NCBI RefSeq assembly: GCF_000419605.1
Contig: NZ_ATTI01000001.1
Coordinates: 2,886,501-2,950,500 of the forward strand
Length of the DNA: 64,000 nt
Direction: 5' to 3'
From: Sphingomonas phyllosphaerae 5.2
GTDB taxonomy: Bacteria; Pseudomonadota; Alphaproteobacteria; Sphingomonadales; Sphingomonadaceae
A model generated the notes under the pieces. The model had not been told where the DNA came from. It did no database searches and saw nothing but the letters and a program-made list of their open reading frames with translations. Positions 42,563 to 51,526 of the stretch are shown here, piece after piece (the first letter of the stretch is position 1; each line of letters begins with the position of its first letter). The position numbers and the translations under genes were made by a program.

Positions 42563-44772
42563 CAGAACGCCTGCCCGATCGAAATGTAGAGCGCGACCTT
42601 GGCATCGCCGGGACGCGGGTTGAGCGGCGTCGCGACATCGACGCGCATCGGGCCGAAATTGGTATAGAAGCGTCCTCCGATACCGGCGCCGAAGCGCAGG
42701 TCGCTGGCATCCGGCAGGCTGCTTTCGTAGGTGTTGCCGGCGTCCAGGAACGGCACGATTCCGAAGTTGCCGAAGCGGTAGCGTGCCTCGATCGAGAATT
42801 CGTTCAGGCTGCGCCCGCCGATCGGCCGGAGGTCCTTGACCTCGTCGCGATCCTTGTCGTCCGGGACCAGCGAGCTTTCGGGTTCGAGCGGCCCGAGCCG
42901 TTGGAAGCCGTAGCCGCGCACCGATCCGCCCCCGCCGCCGTAATAGCGGCGCGACGGCGCGATATCATCGCGCGCGATGCCGAAGATGCTGCCCGCGCGT
43001 ACGCGGCCGGCGATCACCAGCTTGTCGGACACCGGATAATAAGCGGTGCCCTCGATCAGGCTGCGCCCATAGGGACGCACCGAGCCCTGTACCGAGGTTT
43101 CCGGGCTCAGACTGAGTTTCAGGCGATAGCCACGCGTCGGATTGAGCAGATCGTCAGAGGTATCGAACTGCACCTGCCCGGGGAGCGCGAGCACGCCATA
43201 AGTTCGGCGCACGCGATCGTTGTCGGCGAAGTCGAAGACGCTTTCGTTCGTGCCGACCAGCTCGAACCCATAGGCATAGGTGAACTTCTTCTGCCAGATC
43301 GGCGTCGAATCGTAGGAGATGCGGCCGGACAGCGTGCCGGTGAACGCCTCGAACGCATCGTAATTGGCGCGCAACGCGCTGGCGACCAACGTCACCGTGC
43401 GGTCGCGCTTGCCGGCGTTCTGTCGGCGGAAGGTCCCCGACACCCCCTGCTGCTGCGTGCCCGCGATCGCGCCCAGGATCAGCGCGCCCTCGGGCGGGAA
43501 CCGGTTGCGGTTGGTGAATGTGCCCTCGACCGTCACGCCCTGCCCGGTCTGGAAACCGGCTCCGCCTGCCAGGCTTTTGGCCGGGCCGCGCGTCTGCCGG
43601 ACCATCAGGTCGACCTGCTCGGTCCCGTCGGGCAGGATCGTGCCGGTGCGCACCGGCTGGACGCCGACACCGTTGAACAGCCCGGTCGCGACCAGCGCTT
43701 CGCGCAGATCGTCGGCCTTGCGGTTGTCGTACAATTGTCCTTGGTCGAAGCGCGGGAAAACGTTCAGGTGCTTCAGGTCGAACACCGGGTCACCCTCGGT
43801 CCTGAGCGCCCCGAACGACGATCGCGGACCGGTATCGACCGGCAGGGTGTAGTCGCCCCGCGCGGTCCGCTCGTCGAGCAGGATGTCGCGGTCGCCGACC
43901 TTTACGAACGGATAGCCCTGCTGCGGCAACTTCAGGCTGACGTTCGCCTCCGCGCCCTGCACGCGTGCCGCCTCGATGGGATCGCCGGTCCTGAGCGGCA
44001 ACTCGCGCCGGACGAGGTCGGACGGGGTCGTCGGTTGCGCCTGCACGGTGATCGTGCCGAGTTTGTATTGCTGGCCCGGCGTCGCGCTGACGATCGCCTT
44101 CAGTTGCTGCTTTTCGCCCGTCACGTTCTCGATCGTGGAGATCGCCGTTCCGTCGTAATAGCCGAGCGACTTCATCAGCCGCACCGCGAGTTGCTCGTCC
44201 TCGCGACCGCGCGCCGCCACTTGCGTGGCATTGTCGGCCTTGCCCTTGCCGTCGCGCAGTGCCGACAGCGAATTGAACTCGTCGGTCAGCCCGAGCGGGT
44301 CGAGGCCGCGCACTTCGCTGGCATAGCGGATGTCGGGTGTCTCGTCCGCCTTCGGATCGGCGACGCTCTGGAGCGGCGTCGAGTCGAAGGCCGCCAACGG
44401 CTCCAGCGGCTGTGTCAGCGCGGGGTCAGGCGCTGGCGCCGGCGGCAGCGCGCCGGGCACGATCGGCTGCTGCGCGGCATCCTGCGCCGGCGCGGGCGCA
44501 GCGGTCGGGGCCGCTTCGGTCGTCATCGGCTCCAGTGGCGCGTTCAGGTCGCCGGACAGCGGCGGCAAGGCCTTGTCGAACTCGGCATCGGGGACGATCG
44601 GGGCGTTCGCCTGCTGGTCGGCTTCGGCGGGCTCCGCGGGCGTTTGCGGCGCATCGGGTCCCTGCGCGGGCGCCGCGCCGGGGGTTTGCATTTGCGCATG
44701 CGCCTGCCCGGCGATCAGCGCGATCCCGGCGGTAGCCAGGAGCAGACGGAAATGACGAGTCGAACGAACCAA
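42562..44772 (-). CDS. tamA: Outer-membrane protein TamA (BamA/Omp85 family)
   Basis: 736 residues. Start chosen at TTG 44772: it gives a good signal peptide (VRSTRHFRLLLATAGIALIAGQAHA) and lies 7 bases from AGGGG. The mature protein begins with about 110 residues of Pro/Ala/Gln-rich linker, then POTRA domains (RLMKSLGYYDGTA, YPFVKVGDRDILLD), and a C-terminal 16-strand barrel with the Omp85 GGGGSVRGYGFQRLGP motif and final residue Phe (ISIGQAF). It forms the outer-membrane half of the TAM complex with TamB. The long linker is much longer than in E. coli TamA. Confidence 0.92.
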   Translation of the reverse strand: MVRSTRHFRLLLATAGIALIAGQAHAQMQTPGAAPAQGPDAPQTPAEPAEADQQANAPIVPDAEFDKALPPLSGDLNAPLEPMTTEAAPTAAPAPAQDAAQQPIVPGALPPAPAPDPALTQPLEPLAAFDSTPLQSVADPKADETPDIRYASEVRGLDPLGLTDEFNSLSALRDGKGKADNATQVAARGREDEQLAVRLMKSLGYYDGTAISTIENVTGEKQQLKAIVSATPGQQYKLGTITVQAQPTTPSDLVRRELPLRTGDPIEAARVQGAEANVSLKLPQQGYPFVKVGDRDILLDERTARGDYTLPVDTGPRSSFGALRTEGDPVFDLKHLNVFPRFDQGQLYDNRKADDLREALVATGLFNGVGVQPVRTGTILPDGTEQVDLMVRQTRGPAKSLAGGAGFQTGQGVTVEGTFTNRNRFPPEGALILGAIAGTQQQGVSGTFRRQNAGKRDRTVTLVASALRANYDAFEAFTGTLSGRISYDSTPIWQKKFTYAYGFELVGTNESVFDFADNDRVRRTYGVLALPGQVQFDTSDDLLNPTRGYRLKLSLSPETSVQGSVRPYGRSLIEGTAYYPVSDKLVIAGRVRAGSIFGIARDDIAPSRRYYGGGGGSVRGYGFQRLGPLEPESSLVPDDKDRDEVKDLRPIGGRSLNEFSIEARYRFGNFGIVPFLDAGNTYESSLPDASDLRFGAGIGGRFYTNFGPMRVDVATPLNPRPGDAKVALYISIGQAF

Positions 44773-44935
44773 GAATACGCCCCTTTGCGCAGGGGACACC
44801 GGTGCTCCGGCTCGTACCCCCGTCCCCTCGCAACGTTCGACATGCCAAACAGTTGCGCTTGCCCGTGTCATCCCGGCGACTGGCGTACCGCCCGGCCAGG
44901 CCGTAGGACGGCGGCAACGAAGCGTGGGAGAGTGC

Positions 44936-46102
44936 ATGAACTTCGATCTCGACGACGATCACCGCATGATCGCCGAGCTGGTGCGGCGGTTCGTCGACGA
45001 CGAACTGGTTCCGCTGGAAAACGGCGTCCTTGACCGTGACGCACGCGGCTACGGGCTGGAGCTGACCGCCGACGAACGCGCGCAGGTCGACCGCGTCTCG
45101 CGCGAGCTGGGATTATGGGGCCTCGACGCGCCCGCCGACGTCGGCGGGACCGACCTGCCGGCCGTGGCGATGGTCGCGGTCAACGAGGCGCTGGGTCGCA
45201 CGATCGCGCCGTGGACGCTCCCCCCCGATTCGCCGAACCTGCGCATGCTGGCCGCTACGGTCGACGAGCGCCAGCGCGAGGCGTATCTGGCGCCATATGT
45301 ACGCGGCGAGACGATCTCGGCGATCGGCATCTCCGAACCGGGCGCGGGCTCCGACCCGGCGGGTATGAAGACCATTGCGGTGCGCGACGGCGACGACTGG
45401 GTGTTGAACGGTCGCAAGATCTGGATCACGAAGGCCGACCGCGCCGATTTCACGATCGTGATCGCGGTGACCGACAAGGAAAAGCGCCAGCGCGGCGGAA
45501 TGAGCGCGTTCCTGGTCGATCGCGACGCACCGGGCTTCTCCGTGGTGCGCCCGATCCCGATGATCGGCGGCGAGACGACCTACGAGGTCGCGCTGGACGA
45601 TTGCCGGGTGCCGGGTTGGAAGCTGCTCGGCACCGAAGGCCAGGGGTTCGCGCCGATGCAGCTGCGGCTGAACACGCGTCGCGCGGAGATGGCGGCGAAC
45701 GCGATCGGCATGGCGGCACGCGCGCTCGACATGCTGGTCGAGTACGCACCACAGCGCACGACCTTCGGCAAGCCGCTCAGCGAGCGCCAGACGGTGCAGA
45801 ACTGGGTCGCCGATGCCGCGATCCGCATCCATGCGGCACGGCTGATGGCCTATGACTGCGCGTGGAAGATCGACCAGCGCCGCGATGCGCGCACCGAGGT
45901 GTCGATGCTGAAGAGCTTCGCGCTGGAAATGGCGTGGGAGGTGCTCGACCACGTCATGCAGGCATTCGGCGCGATGGGGGTGACCCGCGAGCTGCCGCTG
46001 GCGCAGATGGCGGCGCGCATCCGCCTGATGCGGATCTACGACGGTCCGACCGAGATCCACAATTGGGTCGTAGCCCGCAACCTTCTGGGAACCCGCGCAT
46101 GA
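44936..46102 (+). CDS. Acyl-CoA dehydrogenase
   Basis: 388-residue FAD enzyme introducing a 2,3-double bond into an acyl-CoA. N-terminal helical domain (DDDHRMIAELVRRFVDDELVP), FAD/substrate motif SAIGISEPGAGSDPAGMKT, GRKIWITKADRADF, and a C-terminal helical domain with YAPQRTTFGKPLSERQTVQN and the ending RIYDGPTEIHNWVVARNLL. The exact chain-length preference cannot be read. ATG 44936 follows GGGAGAG; a GTG at 44924 is open but less likely. It overlaps the crotonase-fold gene by ATGA, so the pair works on the same acyl-CoA. Confidence 0.92.
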   Translation: MNFDLDDDHRMIAELVRRFVDDELVPLENGVLDRDARGYGLELTADERAQVDRVSRELGLWGLDAPADVGGTDLPAVAMVAVNEALGRTIAPWTLPPDSPNLRMLAATVDERQREAYLAPYVRGETISAIGISEPGAGSDPAGMKTIAVRDGDDWVLNGRKIWITKADRADFTIVIAVTDKEKRQRGGMSAFLVDRDAPGFSVVRPIPMIGGETTYEVALDDCRVPGWKLLGTEGQGFAPMQLRLNTRRAEMAANAIGMAARALDMLVEYAPQRTTFGKPLSERQTVQNWVADAAIRIHAARLMAYDCAWKIDQRRDARTEVSMLKSFALEMAWEVLDHVMQAFGAMGVTRELPLAQMAARIRLMRIYDGPTEIHNWVVARNLLGTRA

Positions 46103-46872
46103 AGCAGCATCTCTCCGTAGCCCGCGCCCGCCATGTCGCCACCGTGGTGATCGATCGCGCGCCGCACAATCACGTCAACGCCGCGCTGATCCATGCGCTG
46201 GCGGACGTGCTCGACGACTGCGACGCCGATCCGGACGTCCGCGCTGTCGTGCTGGCGACCGAAGGACGGGTGTTTTGCGGCGGCGCCGACCTGACCGGTG
46301 ACAAGCCGCTGGTCGACGAACAGGGCGAGAGCGAGACACCGGCGCTATATCGCGGCGCGGTGCGGCTATTTTCCGCGAAGAAGCCGATCGTCGCGGCGAT
46401 CCAGGGCGCGGCGGTCGGCGCCGGGCTCGGGCTCGGGCTCGTCGCCGACTTCCGGGTCGCGGCGCCCGAGGCGCGCTTCTCCGCCAATTTCGTGACGCTC
46501 GGCTTCCATGCCGGCTTCGGGATCAGCCACACGCTGCCGCGGGTGATCGGCGGGCAGCATGCGTCGCTCATGCTGCTGACCGGGCGGCGGGTGAAGGCGG
46601 ACGAGGCGCTTCGTTACGGTCTGGTGGACGCGATTGCGCCACTTGACGAGGTGCGCGCCGCCGCGCAGGCGCTGGCGGCCGAGATCGCGGTCAACGCGCC
46701 GCTGGCTGTCGAGGCGACCCGCGCCACGCTGCGCGCCGATCTCGCCGAGGCGGTGCGGACACGGACCGAACACGAGCGCGCCGAACAGGATCGGCTGATG
46801 CTTACGGCCGATTTCCGCGAAGGTCTGCGTGCCGTCGCCGAGCGTCGAGCGGGACGTTTCGTACGCGCCTGA
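46099..46872 (+). CDS. Crotonase-fold protein lacking both hydratase glutamates
   Basis: 257 residues of the enoyl-CoA hydratase/isomerase superfamily. The oxyanion-hole segments are present (EGRVFCGGADLTGD and AIQGAAVGAGLGLGLVADFRVA). The two catalytic Glu of true hydratases are absent by alignment with crotonase: the PE(I/V) position reads ANFVTLGF (Phe), and the second Glu in the AMEMVLTG segment reads ASLMLLTGR (Leu). It therefore probably catalyses another crotonase reaction (for example isomerisation, thioester hydrolysis or decarboxylation), or acts as a non-hydratase partner of the overlapping acyl-CoA dehydrogenase. Automatic tools would call it enoyl-CoA hydratase. Confidence 0.85.
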   Translation: MKQHLSVARARHVATVVIDRAPHNHVNAALIHALADVLDDCDADPDVRAVVLATEGRVFCGGADLTGDKPLVDEQGESETPALYRGAVRLFSAKKPIVAAIQGAAVGAGLGLGLVADFRVAAPEARFSANFVTLGFHAGFGISHTLPRVIGGQHASLMLLTGRRVKADEALRYGLVDAIAPLDEVRAAAQALAAEIAVNAPLAVEATRATLRADLAEAVRTRTEHERAEQDRLMLTADFREGLRAVAERRAGRFVRA

Positions 46873-46875
46873 AAA

Positions 46876-46911
46876 TATAAATCGTCACGCTGCGAAACAT
46901 TTGCGACAAAT
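46876..46911 (+). promoter_or_regulatory. Candidate promoter/operator of the efflux operon
   Basis: TATAAA (46876-46881, five of six to the -10 consensus; the -35 is weak), followed by the inverted repeat ATTTG-CGA-CAAAT (46899-46911). A 13-base palindrome just downstream of the start site is where a TetR/AcrR-type repressor of an RND operon would bind. No regulator gene is adjacent, so it would be encoded elsewhere. Confidence 0.35.
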
Positions 46912-46972
46912 AACGCTTAGCCGACAGGGCGCTTCCCGCATTCAGACAGGGCGATGTGTGACGACAGGTTCG

Positions 46973-48205
46973 ATGGTACGGCGGGTGCGTGCAGCAGCCG
47001 GGCCGGCAGGCGCGGCGGCGCTGCTTGCGCTGGCGGCGTGTAGCGGCGGCTCCGGCGAAGACGGTCAGGGCAAAAGCAAGGGCGGCCCCGGCGGCGCGGG
47101 CAACGGACCGGTGCAGGTCGGTTTCGTCGTCGTGCAGCCGACCGCGGTGCCGACGATCAGCGACCTGCCCGGCCGCACCGTCGCCTTTGAAAGCTCGCAG
47201 GTCCGCCCGCAGATCACCGGCGTCATCCAGAAGCGCTTCTTCACGGAAGGCGCATTGGTGAAGCGCGGTCAGCCGCTCTACCAGATCGACCCCTCGCTCT
47301 ACCGCGCCGCCGCCAACCAGGCGAGCGCGAACGTCGCCAACGCACAGGCCACCTTCGCCGCGGCCAAGACCCGCGCCGACCGCTACAAGCCGCTCGCCGA
47401 CATGGAGGCGATCAGCGCGCAGGATTATACCGACGCGGTCGCCACGCAGCGGCAGGCCGCGGCATCGATCGACGTCAACCGGGCGCAGCTCGACACCGCG
47501 CGCGTCAACTTGCGCTTCACCACCGTTCCCGCTCCGATCACGGGCCGGATCGGGCGCTCGTTGTTCACGGTCGGCGCGTTGGTCAGCGCGACGCAGGCCG
47601 ATCCGCTCGCTACGATCCAGCAGCTCGACCCGATCTTCGTCGATATCCAGCAATCGAGCGCCAATCTGCTCGCGTTGCGCCGCGCGCTGGCCAGCGGCGG
47701 CGCCGCGCCGGCCCGCGCCGAGGTGACGCTGAAGCTCGAGGACGGCACCGACTACGGGATCAAGGGCACGGTGGAATTCGCCGAGGTGGTCGTCGATCCG
47801 ACCACCGGCACCGTAACCCTGCGCGCACGCTTCCCCAATCCGCAGTCCCTACTGTTGCCCGGTATGTTCGTCCGCGCGCAATTCGCGCAATCGATCCAGA
47901 ACAACGCCTTCCTCGTGCCGCAAGCCGCGATCAGCCGCGACGCCAAGGGTGCCGCCTCGCTCTTCGTCGTCGGCGCGGACAACAAGGCGGTCCAGCGCAC
48001 GATCCAGGCCGACCGCACGCAAGGCGCCTATTGGGTGGTCACCGGCGGGCTCCGCCCCGGCGACAAGGTCATCACGCAGGGGCTCGCGAATTTGCGGCCG
48101 GGCGCGGCGATCACCGCGGTGCCGGCCAATGCTCCGCAACCCGTCAAGGCCCCCTCCGCCGAGCAGATGGAGAAGATGCAGGCCGGCAAGAGCAAGGCGG
48201 GCTGA
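46973..48205 (+). CDS. RND efflux periplasmic adaptor (membrane fusion protein)
   Basis: 410 residues: lipoprotein signal peptide ending LLALAACSGG (Cys about residue 22), a Gly/Ser/Lys-rich spacer, then the AcrA/MexA-like order: beta-barrel/lipoyl start (VVVQPTAVPTISDLPGRTVAFESSQVRPQITGVI), coiled-coil hairpin (about 125-200), lipoyl return RFTTVPAPITGRIGRSL and barrel (LLLPGMFVRAQF). It links the inner-membrane pump to the outer-membrane channel. The start ATG 46973 follows ACAGG; GTG at 46958 is an alternative. First gene of the three-gene efflux operon. Confidence 0.93.
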   Translation: MVRRVRAAAGPAGAAALLALAACSGGSGEDGQGKSKGGPGGAGNGPVQVGFVVVQPTAVPTISDLPGRTVAFESSQVRPQITGVIQKRFFTEGALVKRGQPLYQIDPSLYRAAANQASANVANAQATFAAAKTRADRYKPLADMEAISAQDYTDAVATQRQAAASIDVNRAQLDTARVNLRFTTVPAPITGRIGRSLFTVGALVSATQADPLATIQQLDPIFVDIQQSSANLLALRRALASGGAAPARAEVTLKLEDGTDYGIKGTVEFAEVVVDPTTGTVTLRARFPNPQSLLLPGMFVRAQFAQSIQNNAFLVPQAAISRDAKGAASLFVVGADNKAVQRTIQADRTQGAYWVVTGGLRPGDKVITQGLANLRPGAAITAVPANAPQPVKAPSAEQMEKMQAGKSKAG

Positions 48206-48211
48206 CGCTTC

Positions 48212-51200
48212 ATGTCGCGTATCTTCATCGATCGGCCCATCTTCGCGTGGGTGCTGGCGATCATCGTGATGCTGGCCGGCGTCGGGGCGATCCTGTCGCT
48301 GCCGATCGCGCAATATCCCGATGTTGCGCCGCCGCAGGTGTCGATCCGCGCCACCTTCCCCGGCGCGAATGCGCAGACGATCCAGAACAGCGTCACGCAG
48401 GTGATCGAACAGCAGCTGACCGGCATCGACGGGTTGCTCTATTTTCAATCGAGCTCGTCCAGCCGCGGCTCGGTGACGATCACCGCGACCTTCGACAAGG
48501 GCACCGATCCCGACATCGCGCAGGTGCAGGTTCAGAATCAGGTCCAGCAATCGCTCAGCCGCCTGCCGCAACAGGTGCAGCAACAAGGGCTGGTGGTTCG
48601 CAAGTCCAACCCGGACTTCCTGCTGATCGTCGGCGTCTATGACACCACCGACAAGCTGACCAACCAGGACGTCTCCGACTATCTCGTCTCCAACCTTCAG
48701 GATCCGCTCGGACGTACCCAGGGCGTGGGCGACACCAACGTGTTCGGCTCGCAATATGCGATGCGGATCTGGCTCGACCCTGCGCGGCTCAACAGCTTCC
48801 AGCTAATGCCCGGCGACGTCGTCACCGCGATCCAGAACCAGAACACCGAAGTGGCGGCCGGCGAGATCGGCGGGCAACCGATGCCGTCGTCGCAGATGCT
48901 GAACGCGGTGGTCACCGCGCAGTCGCGGCTTCAGACCCCGGCGCAGTTCGCGCAGATCATCCTCAAGACCGCACAGGATGGCGGCACCGTTCGCCTCTCC
49001 GACGTGGCGCGGATCGAATTGGGCGCGGAGAGCTACAATGCGTTCAGCCGCGTCAACCGCCACCCGGGTGCCGGCATCGCGGTGCTGCTCGCGCCCGGCG
49101 CCGACGCGCTCAAGACCGCCGAGCTGGTGAAGGCGCAGGTCGCGCAGGCGGCGAAGGGCTTCCCGGCGGGGCTGACCTACGCTTTCGCCAACGACACCAC
49201 CGACTTCATCAAGCTGTCGATCGAAGAAGTGGTCAAGACGCTGATCGAGGCGATCATCCTGGTCGTCATCGTCATGTTCGTCTTCCTGCAAAGCTGGCGC
49301 GCGACGCTGGTGCCCGCGATTGCGGTTCCGGTCGTCCTGCTCGGCACGTTCGCGGTCTTCTATGTCGCGGGCTTCTCGATCAACACGCTGACGCTGTTCG
49401 GGCTCGTGCTCGCGATCGGCCTGCTGGTGGACGACGCGATCGTCGTGGTCGAGAACGTCGAGCGGCTGCTGGAGGAAAACCCCGGCATGACCCCGCGCGA
49501 GGCGACGATCGAATCCATGAAGGAGATCACGGTCGCGCTGGTCGCGATTGCGCTGGTCCTGTCGGCGGTATTCATGCCGATGGCGTTCTTCGGCGGATCG
49601 ACCGGCGTGATCTATCGCCAGTTCTCGCTGACGATCGTGTCGGCGATGGTGCTGTCGGTGCTGGTCGCGGTGATCCTGTCGCCGGCGCTGACCGCGACGT
49701 TGCTGAAGCAGACGCACGACGAACATGGCGATCCGATCGAGGAAAGCTGGGTCGGCCGCAAGCTGCCGCGCGTCGCGCATGTGCTGGAGCGCGCGCGCGA
49801 CGGCTTCAACGACACCTTCGATCGCGGCGTGGCGCGCTACGTCGCGGGCGTGCGGCGCGTGATCGATCGCAAGGCGCTGTTCCTGCTGATCTACCTGCTT
49901 ACCGTTGCGTTGCTGGCGGTGCTCTTCCTGCGGATGCCGACCGGCTTCCTGCCGACCGAGGATCAGGGCGCGGCTATCGTCCAGTTCCAGCTGCCGGCCG
50001 GCGCCACCCGCGCACGTACCGAGGAAGTGCAGCACAAGGTCGAGGATTATCTCGCCACCAGCGAGGGCAAGAACGTCCGCACGATGTTCACGGTCAGCGG
50101 CGGCGGCGGTGGCGGCGCCAGTGGTCAGAACACCGGCCAGGGCTTCGTCAACCTCGCCCCATGGGATGATCGCGCGGGCAAGGAAAACACCGCGGATTCG
50201 ATCGTCGCGCGTGCCTCGGCGGCGTTCCGGGGGCTTCGCGACGCGCGTGTCTTCGCGCTGGTGCCGCCGGCCGTGCGCGGGCTGGGGCAATCGAACGGCT
50301 TCACGATGGAATTGCAGAATTCCAGCGGCATGAGCGCCGAGAAGTTTGGCGCCGCCAAGGACAAGCTGCTCGCCGCAGCCAACGCCGATCCGGCGCTGGC
50401 TTCCGTGCGCCTGACCGAGCTGCCCGATGTCGCCACGCTGAAGATCGACGTCGACCAGCAGAAGCTCGCGGCGTTCGGGCTGACGCAGGCCGATGTGAAC
50501 ACCACGCTATCGACCGCGTGGGGCGGTCGCTACGTCAACGACTTCGTCGATCGCGGCCGTGTGAAGCGCGTGTTCGTGCAAGGCGACGCACCCTATCGCG
50601 CCGCACCGACCGACCTGAACCAGTGGTTCGTACGCGGATCGGGCGGGCAGATGGTCCCCTTTGCCGCGTTCGCGCAGATCGGCTGGAGCCAGGCACCCGT
50701 CACGCTGTCGCGCTTCAACGGCATCCCGTCGTTCGAATTGCAGGGCGCCGCCGCCGCCGGCAAGAGCTCGGGCGACGCGATGACGCGGATCGAGGAACTG
50801 GCGGCGCAGATCCCGGGCACCAGCGTGTCGTGGGCCGGGCTGTCGTTCCAGGAACGGCTGTCGTCGGGACAGGCGCCGCTGCTCTACGGTCTGTCGATCC
50901 TCGTCGTCTTTCTCTGCCTCGCCGCGCTTTACGAAAGCTGGTCGATCCCGTTCGCGGTGCTGCTGGTCATTCCGCTCGGGTTGATCGGGGCGATCCTGTT
51001 CACGACGCTGCGCGGACTGGTCAACGACGTCTATCTCCAGATCGGTCTGCTGACGACGATGGGGCTGGCCGCGAAGAACGCGATCCTGATGATCGAGTTC
51101 GCCGAACAGGAGGAGAAGAAGGGCAAGCGCGTCATCGATGCCGCATTGTCGGCAGCGCGCATCCGGCTGCGCCCGATCCTGATGACCAGCCTCGCGTTCA

Positions 51201-51526
51201 TCTTCGGCGTGCTCCCGCTGGCGATCTCGACCGGCGCGGGCGCCAACAGCCGCATCGCGATTGGCACGTCCGTGATCGGCGGGATGGTGACAGCGACGGT
51301 GCTGGCGGTCTTCTATATTCCGCTGTTCTTCGTGCTGGTCCGCCGCGGGTTCCGCGACGGGTGGAGGGGCCTGCGCCGCGGTGCCGACCCCAGCCCCGAC
51401 GATAACGGCGACGATCACGGCGACGATCATGGGGGCGGTCACGGCTCCGCCGCGGCGCCCGACGCGCCCAGGCAACTGCCGCGCCCGATCGAAAAGCCCG
51501 CGCTGCCAGCGCCAGAGGGGGCATGA
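48212..51526 (+). CDS. RND multidrug efflux permease (HAE1 family)
   Basis: 1104 residues, somewhat longer than AcrB (about 1049). Begins MSRIFIDRPIFAWVLAIIVMLAG, with 12 transmembrane helices around two large periplasmic loops; the proton-relay segment is in GLVLAIGLLVDDAIVVVENVERLL (the DD pair of TM4), and the second half has the matching TM10-12 region (LTTMGLAAKNAILMIEFA, with the Lys). Substrates are likely to be hydrophobic drugs or solvents. The extra C-terminal 60 residues are hydrophilic and include a DDNGDDHGDDHGGGHG stretch. Overlaps the outer-membrane channel gene by ATGA. Confidence 0.95.
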   Translation: MSRIFIDRPIFAWVLAIIVMLAGVGAILSLPIAQYPDVAPPQVSIRATFPGANAQTIQNSVTQVIEQQLTGIDGLLYFQSSSSSRGSVTITATFDKGTDPDIAQVQVQNQVQQSLSRLPQQVQQQGLVVRKSNPDFLLIVGVYDTTDKLTNQDVSDYLVSNLQDPLGRTQGVGDTNVFGSQYAMRIWLDPARLNSFQLMPGDVVTAIQNQNTEVAAGEIGGQPMPSSQMLNAVVTAQSRLQTPAQFAQIILKTAQDGGTVRLSDVARIELGAESYNAFSRVNRHPGAGIAVLLAPGADALKTAELVKAQVAQAAKGFPAGLTYAFANDTTDFIKLSIEEVVKTLIEAIILVVIVMFVFLQSWRATLVPAIAVPVVLLGTFAVFYVAGFSINTLTLFGLVLAIGLLVDDAIVVVENVERLLEENPGMTPREATIESMKEITVALVAIALVLSAVFMPMAFFGGSTGVIYRQFSLTIVSAMVLSVLVAVILSPALTATLLKQTHDEHGDPIEESWVGRKLPRVAHVLERARDGFNDTFDRGVARYVAGVRRVIDRKALFLLIYLLTVALLAVLFLRMPTGFLPTEDQGAAIVQFQLPAGATRARTEEVQHKVEDYLATSEGKNVRTMFTVSGGGGGGASGQNTGQGFVNLAPWDDRAGKENTADSIVARASAAFRGLRDARVFALVPPAVRGLGQSNGFTMELQNSSGMSAEKFGAAKDKLLAAANADPALASVRLTELPDVATLKIDVDQQKLAAFGLTQADVNTTLSTAWGGRYVNDFVDRGRVKRVFVQGDAPYRAAPTDLNQWFVRGSGGQMVPFAAFAQIGWSQAPVTLSRFNGIPSFELQGAAAAGKSSGDAMTRIEELAAQIPGTSVSWAGLSFQERLSSGQAPLLYGLSILVVFLCLAALYESWSIPFAVLLVIPLGLIGAILFTTLRGLVNDVYLQIGLLTTMGLAAKNAILMIEFAEQEEKKGKRVIDAALSAARIRLRPILMTSLAFIFGVLPLAISTGAGANSRIAIGTSVIGGMVTATVLAVFYIPLFFVLVRRGFRDGWRGLRRGADPSPDDNGDDHGDDHGGGHGSAAAPDAPRQLPRPIEKPALPAPEGA

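Noticed and set aside
46099..46872. Enoyl-CoA hydratase as the product name
   Set aside because: Neither catalytic glutamate can be found at its aligned place, so only the fold is claimed.
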